Assembly (NCBI GenBank): GCA_019648995.1
Contig: BLXT01006160.1
Coordinates: 1,164,100-1,186,939 of the forward strand
DNA: 22,840 bases
Reading direction: 5' to 3'
From: Plakobranchus ocellatus
Lineage: Eukaryota > Mollusca > Gastropoda > Plakobranchidae
In this document: in pieces, positions 9,501 to 16,400 of the stretch
How positions within the stretch are numbered: position 1 is the first letter of the stretch
Layout of the letters: the number at the start of each line of letters is the position of its first letter
Program-made: the position numbers and the translations under genes
Notes under the pieces: generated by a model
Databases searched by the model: none
What the model was told of the DNA's origin: nothing
Seen by the model: only the letters and a program-made list of their open reading frames with translations

Positions 9501-11005
9501 CTACAGCAAGATTATAAAAGAAAAGGCTAGTTTGACAATGCAGCAATTTATTTTTAGCTACTTTTCTTTAAAATCATACATACATCCACCTGCAAAGGTA
9601 ACACACCTGTCATCTTCATCGTCGTCACTCTCAGGCATCTGCCTTTGCTGTAATCTACGCAGTCGGCGATCCTGAACAGCCTGAGCCTCTTCTTCCTCCA
9701 CATCTTCTGGTCTCTCCTCCATAGGAGCAGGCTTAACTCTAGTCTGGAAGCCAGTGGTTACTTCTTCCTCCTCATCCTCATCACTGCTACTTTGAGGCGC
9801 AAACTCTGGTCTCTGACCCCTCATATAGCGAGTGACTTTCACTTTCTCCATTGTGAGCTCACCTAGATTTAACATATATATATAAATAAATAGAGAGCAT
9901 TGGTGGATTAAAAATTAAGAAATCTTACCATAACTAACACAGCCCTTCTGTTGCAAGTTCTATCCAGTCATGAAAAGAATAAGTCTGAGAATAAGATGAA
10001 CAAGAAGTGAAGAAGCTATGACAAAAGAAACAATTTAAACATAAAAGAAATAAATTGTAAATAAATTGTAATAAAAAAAAAGAAGACGGATTACAAATGT
10101 GCATTACATTTTTTTTTAAAGTTTAAACTAAATCCTCACAGAGAACAAAAGAAATGTACATCAAATTAACTTACCCTATAGTATAAAATACTGATGTGAA
10201 GACTTCTAAAATATCTCCTGTGTATATTTTTAAAGACAAGACAGCCGACATAAAAACAGTTTACATTTGAAGATTTGCCCCTCCACTGATACACAATGTT
10301 TTCCTTCTGTGTGTTGAGGTAGATTTTCCTCATTGCTTGTCTAGAACAGATCTAGATATGTTACCTAGTGTTTTTCTCATCCAATCTAGATGTAATATGG
10401 AATGACTTTCTTTTCTAATTTGTATAAATTGATTATACACTATATCCAAATATCTAGATGAAGCTTTAGATGAGCGAAAGCTGAACACAAATATGCACAC
10501 GCATACAAACCGAATTACACACAAAAAAGGGATTGAGACTGAGCTAGAAGAAACCTGTATCAAAATTTGCGTTTATTTTTAATCACAGGAAAAGCCAACT
10601 TTATTTAGGTAAGCCCTTTGGGCTAGAAATGATGGCTTTGCTTAGTATAGATGAAACAAAACTGTATTGAGACGGTATGAATAATGTGCATACACAAAGC
10701 ATTTAGAGCTTTTGGTTTTGGTACACACACAGGGCAATGAAAGTTAAGGAAAATAAATTATTAGCTTTTACAATTTAAACAATATAATATGAAAGAGACA
10801 ATGTATACATGTGAATCAGAACACAAAGAAATAAGTTTTATACAGGAATTGAATATCTCGTTATCTGCCCCAAAAATTTACAAAAAAAGATTTTATAGAC
10901 CTACAATATATGATACTTGAGAATATGATACCCCAGCCACTTACCTTTTTCATTGCGTACAGGAATGGCACCTGCTGTAGACATAATTGGGGCTTTTCCC
11001 TTCAT
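370..11005 (-). CDS. MFAP1: MFAP1, spliceosome B-complex protein; 5' part, exons 1-3 (gene span, partial)
   Basis: MFAP1 is a nuclear, highly charged component of the spliceosomal B complex that works with PRP38 and SNU23; the microfibril name is historical. Three minus-strand exons (10945-11005, 9607-9862, 370-523) join in phase to 157 codons. Family hallmarks are the N-terminal STAGAIPVRNEKGELTMEKV stretch, the following RY..G.RP.FAP segment with an acidic serine run, the RRLRRLQ basic patch, and the IARHRREVIEPEV segment that opens exon 3. Animal MFAP1 is roughly 430-480 residues, so about the C-terminal two thirds, including the conserved C-terminal domain, lies left of the window. The ATG at 11005-11003 is chosen because an in-frame TAA lies four codons upstream and the conserved block starts at once. 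Intron 2 has swollen to about 9.1 kb through an antisense retrotransposon. Identification comes from remembered family sequence; no alignment was run. Confidence 0.93.
1564..1568. repeat. Target-site duplication, left copy (CATTC)
   Basis: CATTC directly precedes the TGTAACA start of the 5' LTR and is repeated exactly after the 3' LTR at 7762-7766. Five bases is the usual target duplication for Ty3/gypsy integrases. Confidence 0.88.
1864..1871 (+). promoter_or_regulatory. LTR TATA box (TATAAATA)
   Basis: TATAAATA is conserved in both LTRs (also at 7385-7392). It is the likely core promoter of the element, with transcription expected to start roughly 25-35 bases downstream, at the edge of the tandem repeats. 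Confidence 0.6.
1893..2007 (+). repeat. 31-bp imperfect tandem repeats inside the LTR
   Basis: About three and a half units of a 31-bp motif built on ATCACACAGAGTA and GCAGAGAGTTCATAG lie directly downstream of the TATA box. The 3' LTR has the same array at about 7413-7530, with several unit-specific base changes. The position, just downstream of the probable start site, would place them in R or U5 of the RNA. Confidence 0.75.
2111..2116 (+). promoter_or_regulatory. LTR polyadenylation signal AATAAA (5' LTR copy)
   Basis: AATAAA is conserved at the corresponding site of the 3' LTR (7632-7637), where it would act to end the element transcript. Confidence 0.55.
2247..2263 (+). promoter_or_regulatory. 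Candidate primer binding site
   Basis: The bases 2-3 nt after the 5' LTR read TTGCGACCCCGACGAGA. A tRNA-primed site should open with TGG, complementary to the tRNA CCA end; here it opens TTG, so it may carry one mutation. The tRNA cannot be assigned without matching to tRNA 3' ends. The call rests mainly on position. Confidence 0.45.
2312..2670 (+). pseudogene. gag: Retrotransposon Gag N-terminal coiled-coil region, frame-broken
   Basis: An ATG at 2312 opens MAMMEEIVKKADLLGY and meets a TGA at 2360-2362. The same frame then continues as an open, strongly charged segment. From about 2420 the sensible coding moves to the next frame, where Glu/Arg/Gln/Lys repeats (AERQEKKEE-type units) run to IKNEPDGSI and a TGA at 2668-2670. 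Comparing internal repeat units, the first CGTCAG..AAG unit is one base shorter than the next, so a 1-bp deletion near 2419-2420 probably caused the shift. The long charged helix preceding the Gag core fits a coiled coil. The TGA overlaps the ATG of the next frame (ATGA at 2667-2670). Confidence 0.7.
2440..2565 (+). repeat. Charged coiled-coil coding repeats in Gag
   Basis: Four to five imperfect units of about 27-36 bp containing GAAGCTGAACGTCAGGAAA lie in the Gag N-terminus. They code for Glu/Arg/Gln/Lys heptad-like repeats in frame 1. The lack of stops across these units explains the open frames also seen here in other frames and on the minus strand. Confidence 0.65.
2667..5132 (+). CDS. 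gag-pol: Retrotransposon Gag-protease-integrase polyprotein, ends at in-frame TAG
   Basis: This 821-codon frame covers the Gag core, protease and integrase. Residues 10-185 are a retrotransposon Gag core (KLPNF.DG.DDLD..L.RFERFA). A CCHC zinc knuckle follows at C225, C228, H233, C238. An aspartic protease DTG lies at 333-335. The integrase zinc domain has H517 and C554/C557, but the expected second His is Tyr524. The integrase core has D587, D647 and E683, an exact D,D35E spacing, with SDQG and PYHP motifs. The GPY/F module begins at about 805. The stop, TAG at 5130-5132, interrupts that module, and the module's KGPF motif follows directly in the same frame. The TAG is probably a nonsense change at a usually tryptophan position; stop readthrough is possible but less likely. 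The ATG at 2667 overlaps the preceding TGA and may not be a natural start. Confidence 0.88.
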   Translation: MRSSDAGAKHPKLPNFQDGRDDLDIWLTRFERFAESNGWSREKWSPSLCALPTGRALNCYGRLSAEQAKDYDKVKEALMKRYDLKKDGHRRKFRTCKPAEGESPDMFIVCILTYLDRWIELSKTDKSYEQLKDLIVREQFMDACPEDLATSLREKDLPTLERVAKEADLFLKARNRKLCDQPRKVFQGNARPQMDSVRPLEPEKKFNGGQRAGEAKTSVADQRSCFKCKKTGHIARYCTAVDSTTKKAGAGVVVKITEVNTAEVRKLVESPTMEVTDDLQSEVEDGMLNLASGKFVPVMTNCAALRDPEKTRSLGLPVLKGEIGGREVNMMRDTGCKGVVVRKQLVDASQLTGECCLLLRIDNTALLAEKAVISLRTPFLSGEVKALCIPDTICDIIVGNMEGARSLEDPDMSIVVGAVTTRAQAKRKAVTKPLRVPDIEKHVGVDCKQLIKLQQEDPRILALVDAGRTSRRGGKVVSFEKARGIVCRRYKDIGHNVDVKQVVLPKPLQEYVMSVAHDSITGAYLGIRRKKDKVLSNFYWPGVDGDVTRYCRSCDVCQRTVKKGTVPGVPLENVPLIETPFKREAIDLVGPINPPSEAGHRFILMLVDYGTRFAEAVQLHKIDMESVAEALVDIYSRLGVPEEVLSDQGTQFISDCMKEVCRLLGITQKTTTPYHPMCNGLVERFNATLKTCLCRLCSEQPRQWHWYNNPLLFAYREVPQESTHFAPFELLCGRTVRGPMHILRQLWTKEIKEPDVKSSYEYVLNLRESLNDTLKIAREELEKAQGRQKHYYDRTAKRRKFSVGEKVLVLLPKDSNKLLMQ
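5133..6806 (+). CDS. pol: Retrotransposon integrase tail, reverse transcriptase and RNase H (downstream of the stop, same frame)
   Basis: The frame continues directly after the TAG at 5130-5132 and runs to TAA at 6804-6806. It opens with the rest of the integrase GPF module (KGPFEI), then a linker, then RT. Counting from 5151, the first RT catalytic Asp is D226 (KIDLSKGYW) and the YIDD box is 286-289. RNase H follows with D436 (RTDAS), E477 (EREA), D502 (TDH) and D545 (ADYLSR). Catalytic acidic residues are therefore present. Two replacements look damaging: Asn191 in the NYRRLN motif, where Asp is usual, and Arg261 in MPFRM, where Gly is usual. No convincing ATG starts it, so it would need translation past the stop. 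Nothing but the untranslated tail separates it from the 3' LTR, so no envelope gene is present. Confidence 0.9.
   Translation, partial: KGPFEIVATVGINDYWINMGRKEKIFHANLLKGYIARDQNASQANMDERPPTSSSAIPAASVTVIEDLEREHFKDSDCEALPELGGWGSEETVNDLKYGDELTLDQRRQLKEVAVTYSSIFSDRPGTASTEEHCIELTSSIPVHQCPYPVPYAMRQTLRDELREMENLGVIRKSSSPYTSPAVVVKKKDGTNRGSINYRRLNKLTIFDPQPMTLPADIFQGMEKDQCFSKIDLSKGYWQIPVRKEDIPKTAFVTMNCYYEFLRMPFRMLNSGATLTRAVKKLLCGMDNVVDYIDDLFIHTETWEAHVRTLSELFKRLQEANFTVRPVKCLLGSRTVDFLGHSLGRSAIGLQDENVEVRNAPRPKTKREVRAVLGLVGYYKEFVPNFSAVSAPLSDLVRKGQPNIVNWGDSQERAYNSLRVAVTSKPVLQLPNVNKRFVLRTDASDRGIVAALMQENEGTLFPIAYASKNLTDRERKYSVTEREAIAIVWGVKKFSLYLHGTLFTLQTDHGALQFLNAAKFDSPRIMRWALALQVYNFDVQYIKGSENVGADYLSRIE
6807..7090 (+). 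other. Retrotransposon 3' untranslated tail
   Basis: AT-rich sequence without coding potential lies between the RNase H stop and the 3' LTR. It contains repeated GTTACAT and ATGTAATG motifs and ends at the polypurine tract. Confidence 0.75.
7078..7090 (+). promoter_or_regulatory. Polypurine tract (AAGAAGGGGCG)
   Basis: A purine-rich run directly abuts the TG start of the 3' LTR. This is where the RNase H-resistant primer for plus-strand DNA synthesis lies in LTR elements. Confidence 0.7.
7091..7761 (+). repeat. 3' LTR (671 bp)
   Basis: Same ends as the 5' LTR. TATAAATA is at 7385-7392, the tandem repeats at about 7413-7530 and AATAAA at 7632-7637. It lacks a 4-bp TTTT-containing stretch present near 2160 of the 5' copy and a 2-bp AG after TTGTAG. 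It follows the polypurine tract directly. Confidence 0.95.
7632..7637 (+). terminator. LTR polyadenylation signal AATAAA (3' LTR copy)
   Basis: This is the same AATAAA in the 3' LTR, followed by T-rich sequence. It is the expected site for 3' end formation of the full-length element RNA. Confidence 0.55.
7762..7766. repeat. Target-site duplication, right copy (CATTC)
   Basis: CATTC follows the GTGACA end of the 3' LTR and matches the left copy. It shows that the two LTRs belong to a single insertion and fixes the element ends. Confidence 0.88.
9607..9862 (-). CDS. MFAP1: MFAP1 coding exon 2
   Basis: The exon follows acceptor ATCTAG (AG at 9864-9863) and ends at donor AG|GTGTGT (GT at 9606-9605). 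It encodes GELTMEKVKVTRYMRGQRPE, then a Ser/Asp/Glu-rich acidic stretch, then RRLRRLQQRQMPESDDDEDD. It enters with one base borrowed from exon 1 and leaves with two bases (AG) that pair with the first G of exon 3 to give Arg. Both junctions therefore preserve the reading frame. Acidic and basic blocks alternate as expected for MFAP1. Confidence 0.92.
9863..10944 (-). other. MFAP1 intron 1
   Basis: This GT-AG intron interrupts the Gly codon of NEKGE. It is AT-rich, with no conserved coding. A strong donor-like GGTAAGTT on the minus strand near 10173 and another GTAAGA near 9927 are not needed, because exons 1 and 2 join in phase directly. Confidence 0.8.
10945..11005 (-). CDS. MFAP1: MFAP1 coding exon 1
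   Basis: This exon encodes 20 codons plus one base, beginning MKGKAPIMSTAGAIPVRNEK. The donor reads AAAAAG|GTAAGTGG on the minus strand (GT at 10944-10943). The leftover G joins exon 2 to make the Gly of the conserved NEKGE motif. Animal MFAP1 proteins begin with a short variable stretch and then STAGAVPVRNEKGE, so the exon is secure. Confidence 0.92.
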
Positions 11006-11032
11006 AGTTCTGGCTTATATTTGAAGCTTTTC
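11006..11032 (-). other. MFAP1: Candidate MFAP1 5' UTR part of exon, after a splice acceptor
   Basis: Immediately upstream of the start codon the minus strand reads CTTTTTATCCTCAG|GAAAAGC (AG at 11034-11033), a reasonable acceptor. The start codon may thus sit in the second transcribed exon, with a non-coding first exon further right. Donor-like sites on the minus strand include AAG|GTAATG ending at 12961. That would put the MFAP1 promoter close to BDP1. Transcript evidence is lacking. Confidence 0.4.
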
Positions 11033-11982
11033 CTGAGGATAAAAAGTATCCCATAGACAAAAACTTAAATGAAAATAGGAAAGACCTCAAGTGAAATACA
11101 AAGATAAAAGCAATAGAATGGATTGTACTGTAACATATGGACAGAGAAAGATAGTTGGTTTAAAAAGTTTTAAATGTGTCATGAAATTGTTAAAAAACGC
11201 TCACCTTTTTTCTTCTAAATTAAGTTTAAATGACCTAAATAAAATATGTCCTTAATCCCTCTCCACAGCAATCATTTATTGTCAATAGGCCTTATTTTCC
11301 TAGAACCGTATTTTAGTAGCTTAATTGCTTTTAACGCTTTTTAGGCTCACATTACACAGACTAATTTCAGATCTATAGATCTTCTATGAGAAACGAACAA
11401 ACACATATTCCTCAAAAAAAAAACCAAATTGAGTGGGTTAGTTCTTCCATGTCTCAAAATCAGTTAGAAATACATAAAAAAATATGTAATAATAAAGATT
11501 GAAAAAGGAAGTTGCATCTTTTCAGTTATAAATTTTGTGCAGCAAAGGATGTGTCTGGCTTAAGGTTCTCACAAACCCACATTAGTTGGGGCTTACAAAT
11601 ATTTGTTAATGTTAGTATAATAACCGTTGGTTCCAATCATTTACTTCTACAAACAAGTGCATAACAGAGACTAAATCTTGTTTTATAATGCAAATCATGA
11701 TGGAAATGCACAAATCATGAGCGCTGACGTTTTGGCAATGAGTGACCAAAATTCAATTTTAAAATATCTTCAGTTGTATTAACTTGCGATGATTTAGTTT
11801 ATTGCATTGGATTCAGCCTGTAAAAAACTTTCTGAGCCGTCTCTTTTGATTTGAAAATTTCCTGAGATTCTGCAATATATACCCTTAAATTGTATACTTT
11901 GTAAAAGGCTATTCAGTGGCGGCCCATGTATGCCACAGAGTTGGGGCTTTATTGAATGCTGCTAAATCATTTTGTGGGATAA

Positions 11983-12185
11983 CCCGGGGACAGGCGTAAT
12001 GACTTCTAGATCTACCATCATAAACTATCGACAAAATTTATAAAGAGGTTGCAGAGGCCAAGTTATGATGTAAATTGAGCTACTTTCACACAATATTTTC
12101 ACAATTTTAAGCCCACGACCGCTTCATTTTGTCGGTAGCTGAAGGTGGATCTAGATCTAGAAGTCATTGGGCTTGTCCCCCCGGG
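11983..12185. repeat. Foldback / MITE-like inverted repeat element (about 203 bp)
   Basis: The left arm 11983-12037 (CCCGGGGACAGG, AATGACTTCTAGATCTA, then CTATCGACAAAAT) is matched in reverse complement by the right arm 12126-12185 (CCCGGGGGGACAAG, AATGACTTCTAGATCTA, then CTACCGACAAAAT). An 88-bp unpaired middle separates them. Arms of 55-60 bp with a few mismatches and small indels would form a stable hairpin. No transposase frame and no clear target duplication were seen, so a non-autonomous DNA element is only one reading. Confidence 0.65.
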
Positions 12186-12846
12186 CTTGTTTGTGAAAAA
12201 AACAATATAATTAGATTATACATGTAGATTAGATCTATACTTATGTACCTGTATCAAGAATTACATTTACTGATTTAGATCGATCTAAATAAATTAAAGA
12301 TCAAGTAGATCTACAAAGACACCGACATTTATTTGTTATTTGAAATCAGTCTTTAGAATCTAATAGAACTCTAGATCTAATCTATATTATATTTGAAATT
12401 GAAAAATTATGAAATTATATTAGGTACCTTTAATTTATCAAAGAAGAAAACCTTACAAAAAATTACAAGACCAATAGGCCTATCTGTTGAATTTTGTTCA
12501 ACACACAACACCGTGGACTGGATGCAGAGTCTAAGCAAGCTTTTTGTACTTTTGAGTTCATGAAGAGCTCTAGTAGGTCTTGTCCTTACTTTTCATCCTA
12601 CTTTCATTTTCCTCCATAAATTTCTTTCACGTTGCATCAACGTTAAGTTTTAATCGTGAATATCTCGAAATCACATTTAGGCCGCTACAGATGATAGATT
12701 TAGAAGATCCAAAATGAAATAACAGACAACCGGATCAAATCTAGTGCTTAAAATGGCCTAAAAAAAGGTTCGGATCTGAGCCTAGATTGAGTTCGTCAAT
12801 CAGAAAATCATACCGACTCCGTGACTGCTGCTAGAGTCACATCTAG

Positions 12847-12906
12847 ATTCTAGATCTAGATCGATAAAATGTAGTTATAATGCTACTACAATCTAGATCT
12901 AGATCT
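12847..12906. repeat. Cluster of TCTAGATC palindromes
   Basis: ATTCTAGATCTAGATCGAT and ATCTAGATCTAGATCTAC occur within 60 bp of each other, and the same 6-8-base palindrome recurs at 12006, 12147-12163, 12372 and inside both LTRs. It is a simple repeat or an overused word of this genome; no function is evident. Confidence 0.5.
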
Positions 12907-13136
12907 ACATTAATTAAACAATCTTCTTCATCCAAATTTGTCTAGATTTCCAAACATTACCTTCACAACTCTCGATAGAAGTCGTGTTTAGTTCTGAACC
13001 AGGCCTACAATTTTAAAGTTGTGCAATAGGGATCGAGATCCAAACTTCTAACGTTCCATAGTAAAAAAAGCAAACAAAAAACATTCTACACATCATTATT
13101 TTGTTTAATATAGAAAATATAAATTCAATTTAAATT

Positions 13137-13477
13137 ATGTCTGGACGTAGACCTCGCCTTGTAATTAAACCCAACATAAAACCTGGTATTGCAAAAGCTT
13201 CATCATCTGCCCCAAAGCCGAAGCCAGCGATATCATCTTCAACAAGTGAAATTCCAACTCCTACTAGAAATCCTCAAGTGCCAGGAAGCTTAGAAAAAAC
13301 AGCTGCTTTGGACTTTGAGGAGGAGGCTAATAAAAAGTTAAAGTCTGCTAGTGATGGTACCAAGTCCTCGGTGTCTGCACTTGAGGCAAAGTCAGTGGAT
13401 GGATCTTCACTTGCTGAAAGCAGTGCTGAATTTAAAAGCAATGTGCCAGGCACAGAATCAGTGGCAGTTTCTGAGAT
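13137..13477 (+). CDS. BDP1: BDP1 exon 1 (coding)
   Basis: Residues 1-113 plus two bases. The start matches the family (RPRLVIKPNIKPG) and is followed by a Ser/Pro/Lys-rich low-complexity stretch expected to be disordered. The donor is GAGAT|GTAAGAG. The exon leaves two bases (AT) that pair with the first T of exon 2 to give Ile. Confidence 0.9.
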
Positions 13478-16400
13478 GTAAGAGAATATATACTGTTAAT
13501 CAACCCAGAGGCTGAGAAGTATTTTAAAGATTAATTTTTAAATAATAGTTGAATAGCTTTTGATATGTTTTAAAGTAAGGAAAGCTGTTTCGGTGTCAAT
13601 ACAAGATATAAATTAACGGTCTTTAAAATTTCAGACTCACATCGTGGTTTTAAAAATTCATCAATTGTGGAAACTTAATATTTTCTATTTCTATTTTTTT
13701 ATTGTAATCTTTGATTTCATTTTCATTTTTTGCATTGTAATAAATTTACATTGTGAATATTTTTAAAATTATCTTTTCTTGGAACACATTTTTTTAAAAA
13801 TTCAGAATGATATAAAAATGACTTTTTCCCAACAAAGTATCTTTAAAAATAAATAACAAAAAAAAAAAAAACTTTCCTATAAGTTAAGCACAGAAAAAAA
13901 AATTTCAAGAATTCTAAGAATTTTTTTTTCTTCTGAGAGATTATCAGTTTCCAGAAGTAAATTTTTTTCCAACAACAAATAACTGAATTCACACAACTCC
14001 ATATACTTTTACGAGTTTCATTTCATAAACCAAAGTGGCATTTTGAACTGTAATTGTGAATGTTGACTATTCTAACTAAATGCATAAAGATCTCAAAGCA
14101 TATATATTATGTAAACAATGGTATGTAAAACTAACATTGTCTTAATCATTTACCATCATTAATGCTCTTTTTCATTATTTTTCAGTATCATTTAGCTCAT
14201 AGAAAGGAGCCTTTTGACGTGAATTCAAATTCGAATTTGTAAAATGTCACACATGCCATTAAATTGATTTCAAACTTTTTAAAAAAGTCTTTTTTTGATC
14301 TTTTTAATTAGCTTTATTTACAAATTTACATTTGTCTCATATACACTCTTTTTAGCCAATGTAATATTACAATGTAATATTGTAAAAGAAACAAGTTGGA
14401 AGTGTCAAAGAAAATTGGAAAGCTTTAAGCCCATTTTTATTATTTTTACAGAGATCTCCGCAATAGAATGCCTTATTGTCCACTGAAATTGTTATGACGT
14501 GTCTTGCTATTGTCAATAAAAAGTTAAGTCTGAACCTTCATATTAATCATTTTCTATAATCCTAATCTTTCCTGTTCTCCAGTTTTCCCTCAAGTGAGCA
14601 AGGGTTACCGGTTAAAGTAGCACACACTGCTTTGGGCATTGCAGCTCATCCTACTGATCAGCCAATTGCTGACACTCTTACTAGCTTGAAGTCACCAAAA
14701 AATATTTCAGCCATCGAGCAGCATGTTAACGACAAAGCTGAAACTCTCACTCTTTTGGCCACAAAAAATGATGAATCTCACAAGTGTGAAAAATCTGAAA
14801 GGGTTGGAGAAACCAAAAGCAAAGGACCTGACTCTGAAGAGGGGGATGGATCTGAGATGTCTGTTGCCTCGTCCCTGGATCCTGATGGTGACAGGCAAGC
14901 AGAAGTTGAGGATGGTGGGGAGAAGAAGCCAAGACGGCAAAGGGTAATTAAGTTAAATTCTTTAGAGCCCACTTATTTTTTTATAAAATCTGTTTCCAAT
15001 TAGTTCAGGCTGTAATTATTGAAAATAATTTGTTTCATTATTTTTTCTTGTAGATCCTGTTTGCTTTAGCTTAAATGTAATTTTGATTTCCTCATGCTGT
15101 TAAAATGACAATTTAAATAACTTTAAAATCAAGTCCACTAGTTTTTATCACAAATATGGAAGCAGACCATAAGATTTTTTACCTCTTGACATATATCATG
15201 TTCAGTAGCTTTGGTTCACCTGCACCCTTTGGTTATTAAAGCAAATTGTGTGGTCTTTACAAAAACTTGATTAACAAGCGCCATTGCATCACATGTTAGC
15301 ATACCAAAAACTTGTATTGAGAGCTAGTCTTTACTGAATTAGTTCCTCCAGGTTTTTTTTTTTATAAACCTAGTAGAATCAATGCCAATACAATCATACT
15401 GAGGCTCTCAACAGTGATGCAGCAATCTTTACATAATTACCCTCATGATGTTATGTGAAACTTACATAAGAAGACATCATTTTATAAACTGTTATATGCT
15501 GTAGTGACTTGCGAGCCACAGCTGTTCATATAAGTAATCACACCATTCACAAACAGACCTCAAAGAAGATTATTTTTTTTTTAACAATGTTTTGAATGCT
15601 GTGGTGTAGCCACACAAGACTAAAATCTTGAAATAGCCTCAGTCCCATGTGATTTGTGCTTATCGCTCAGCAAATTCAAAACAGAAAGTGTGATACTTTT
15701 TGTCAGCTGAATCTTAATATGTAATCCAGCTTCAGGCTTATTTCAGCATTTACAAGACTTACTTAAGACAAAGACGGGGAGTATGTAGCTTTTTTCTTTT
15801 TTAGCTCAGGCTATTGATACCAAGTATACATTTTTAAAGGTATATATATCTAAACATATCAAAGGTCTAATAAATCTATGTTTGTCAAAATTTTGTGAAG
15901 CCATTGCTGCAGGATAGAGACCATTTTTTTTTTCCACGCACTACTTCCCCTTGCTGTGTAGATGTTTCAAATAAAAATATTCTTTCTATTAATGATAATT
16001 TTTTCAATGTCTCATTGTAAAGTCAGGTCTTGAAAACATATTAAGGCAGACATATTTAAATCAGTTAAGAAACTTTAAATGCGTAATTTTTTACAATCAC
16101 ATTGGTGTGTTTATTATATTTTTTCCTTACTTTTAGTCCAAGAAACCCAAATTGGAAGCTCTGCCTAGCAGAGACAAATCCCCTGACCGACAGAAGATGA
16201 AAATGAGTGATTTACTCTTATGGAATCCAGAGCAAAATTTTTTGCCGTAAGTATTGTGTTCTGGTCTTTGTGAGGTGGGGGATCTGTGGCACAGTGGATA
16301 GAGAATCCACCTGAGATCTGCAGGTTTCCTTCTGTCACAGGTTTTGCCCTGGCATGATGGAGGGCCTGAAAGCCTAAGATCACCTTGTTATTGACTGGCT

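Larger units (their letters stand above)
524..9606 (-). other. MFAP1 intron 2, about 9.1 kb, enlarged by a retrotransposon
   Basis: GT-AG intron between exons 2 and 3. Without the 6.2-kb element and one target-site copy it would be about 2.9 kb. The non-retroelement parts (526-1563 and 7767-9604) are AT-rich with T-runs near 673-692 and 9186-9201. I saw no other gene, RNA gene or recognisable repeat in them. Short open frames, such as one on the plus strand at 758-1051, look random. Confidence 0.8.
11033..13136. promoter_or_regulatory. Divergent intergenic region between MFAP1 and BDP1
   Basis: The two start codons face away from each other and are 2.1 kb apart. The region is AT-rich and has no obvious TATA box at a sensible distance from either gene and no coding potential. 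It holds the foldback element at 11983-12185 and many TCTAGATC-type palindromes at 12000-12910. If MFAP1 has the non-coding exon suggested by the donor at 12961-12959, the shared promoter would lie within roughly 12960-13136. Confidence 0.55.

Noticed and set aside
10165..10180. Strong donor-like GGTAAGTT on the minus strand, suggesting an extra MFAP1 exon
   Set aside because: Exons 1 and 2 join directly in phase to give the conserved NEKGE motif, so no intervening coding exon is needed.
16281..16350. Functional tRNA gene
   Set aside because: Only the A-box is good. The B-box is degenerate and no cloverleaf with paired acceptor stem was evident; the second copy shows it is a dispersed repeat.
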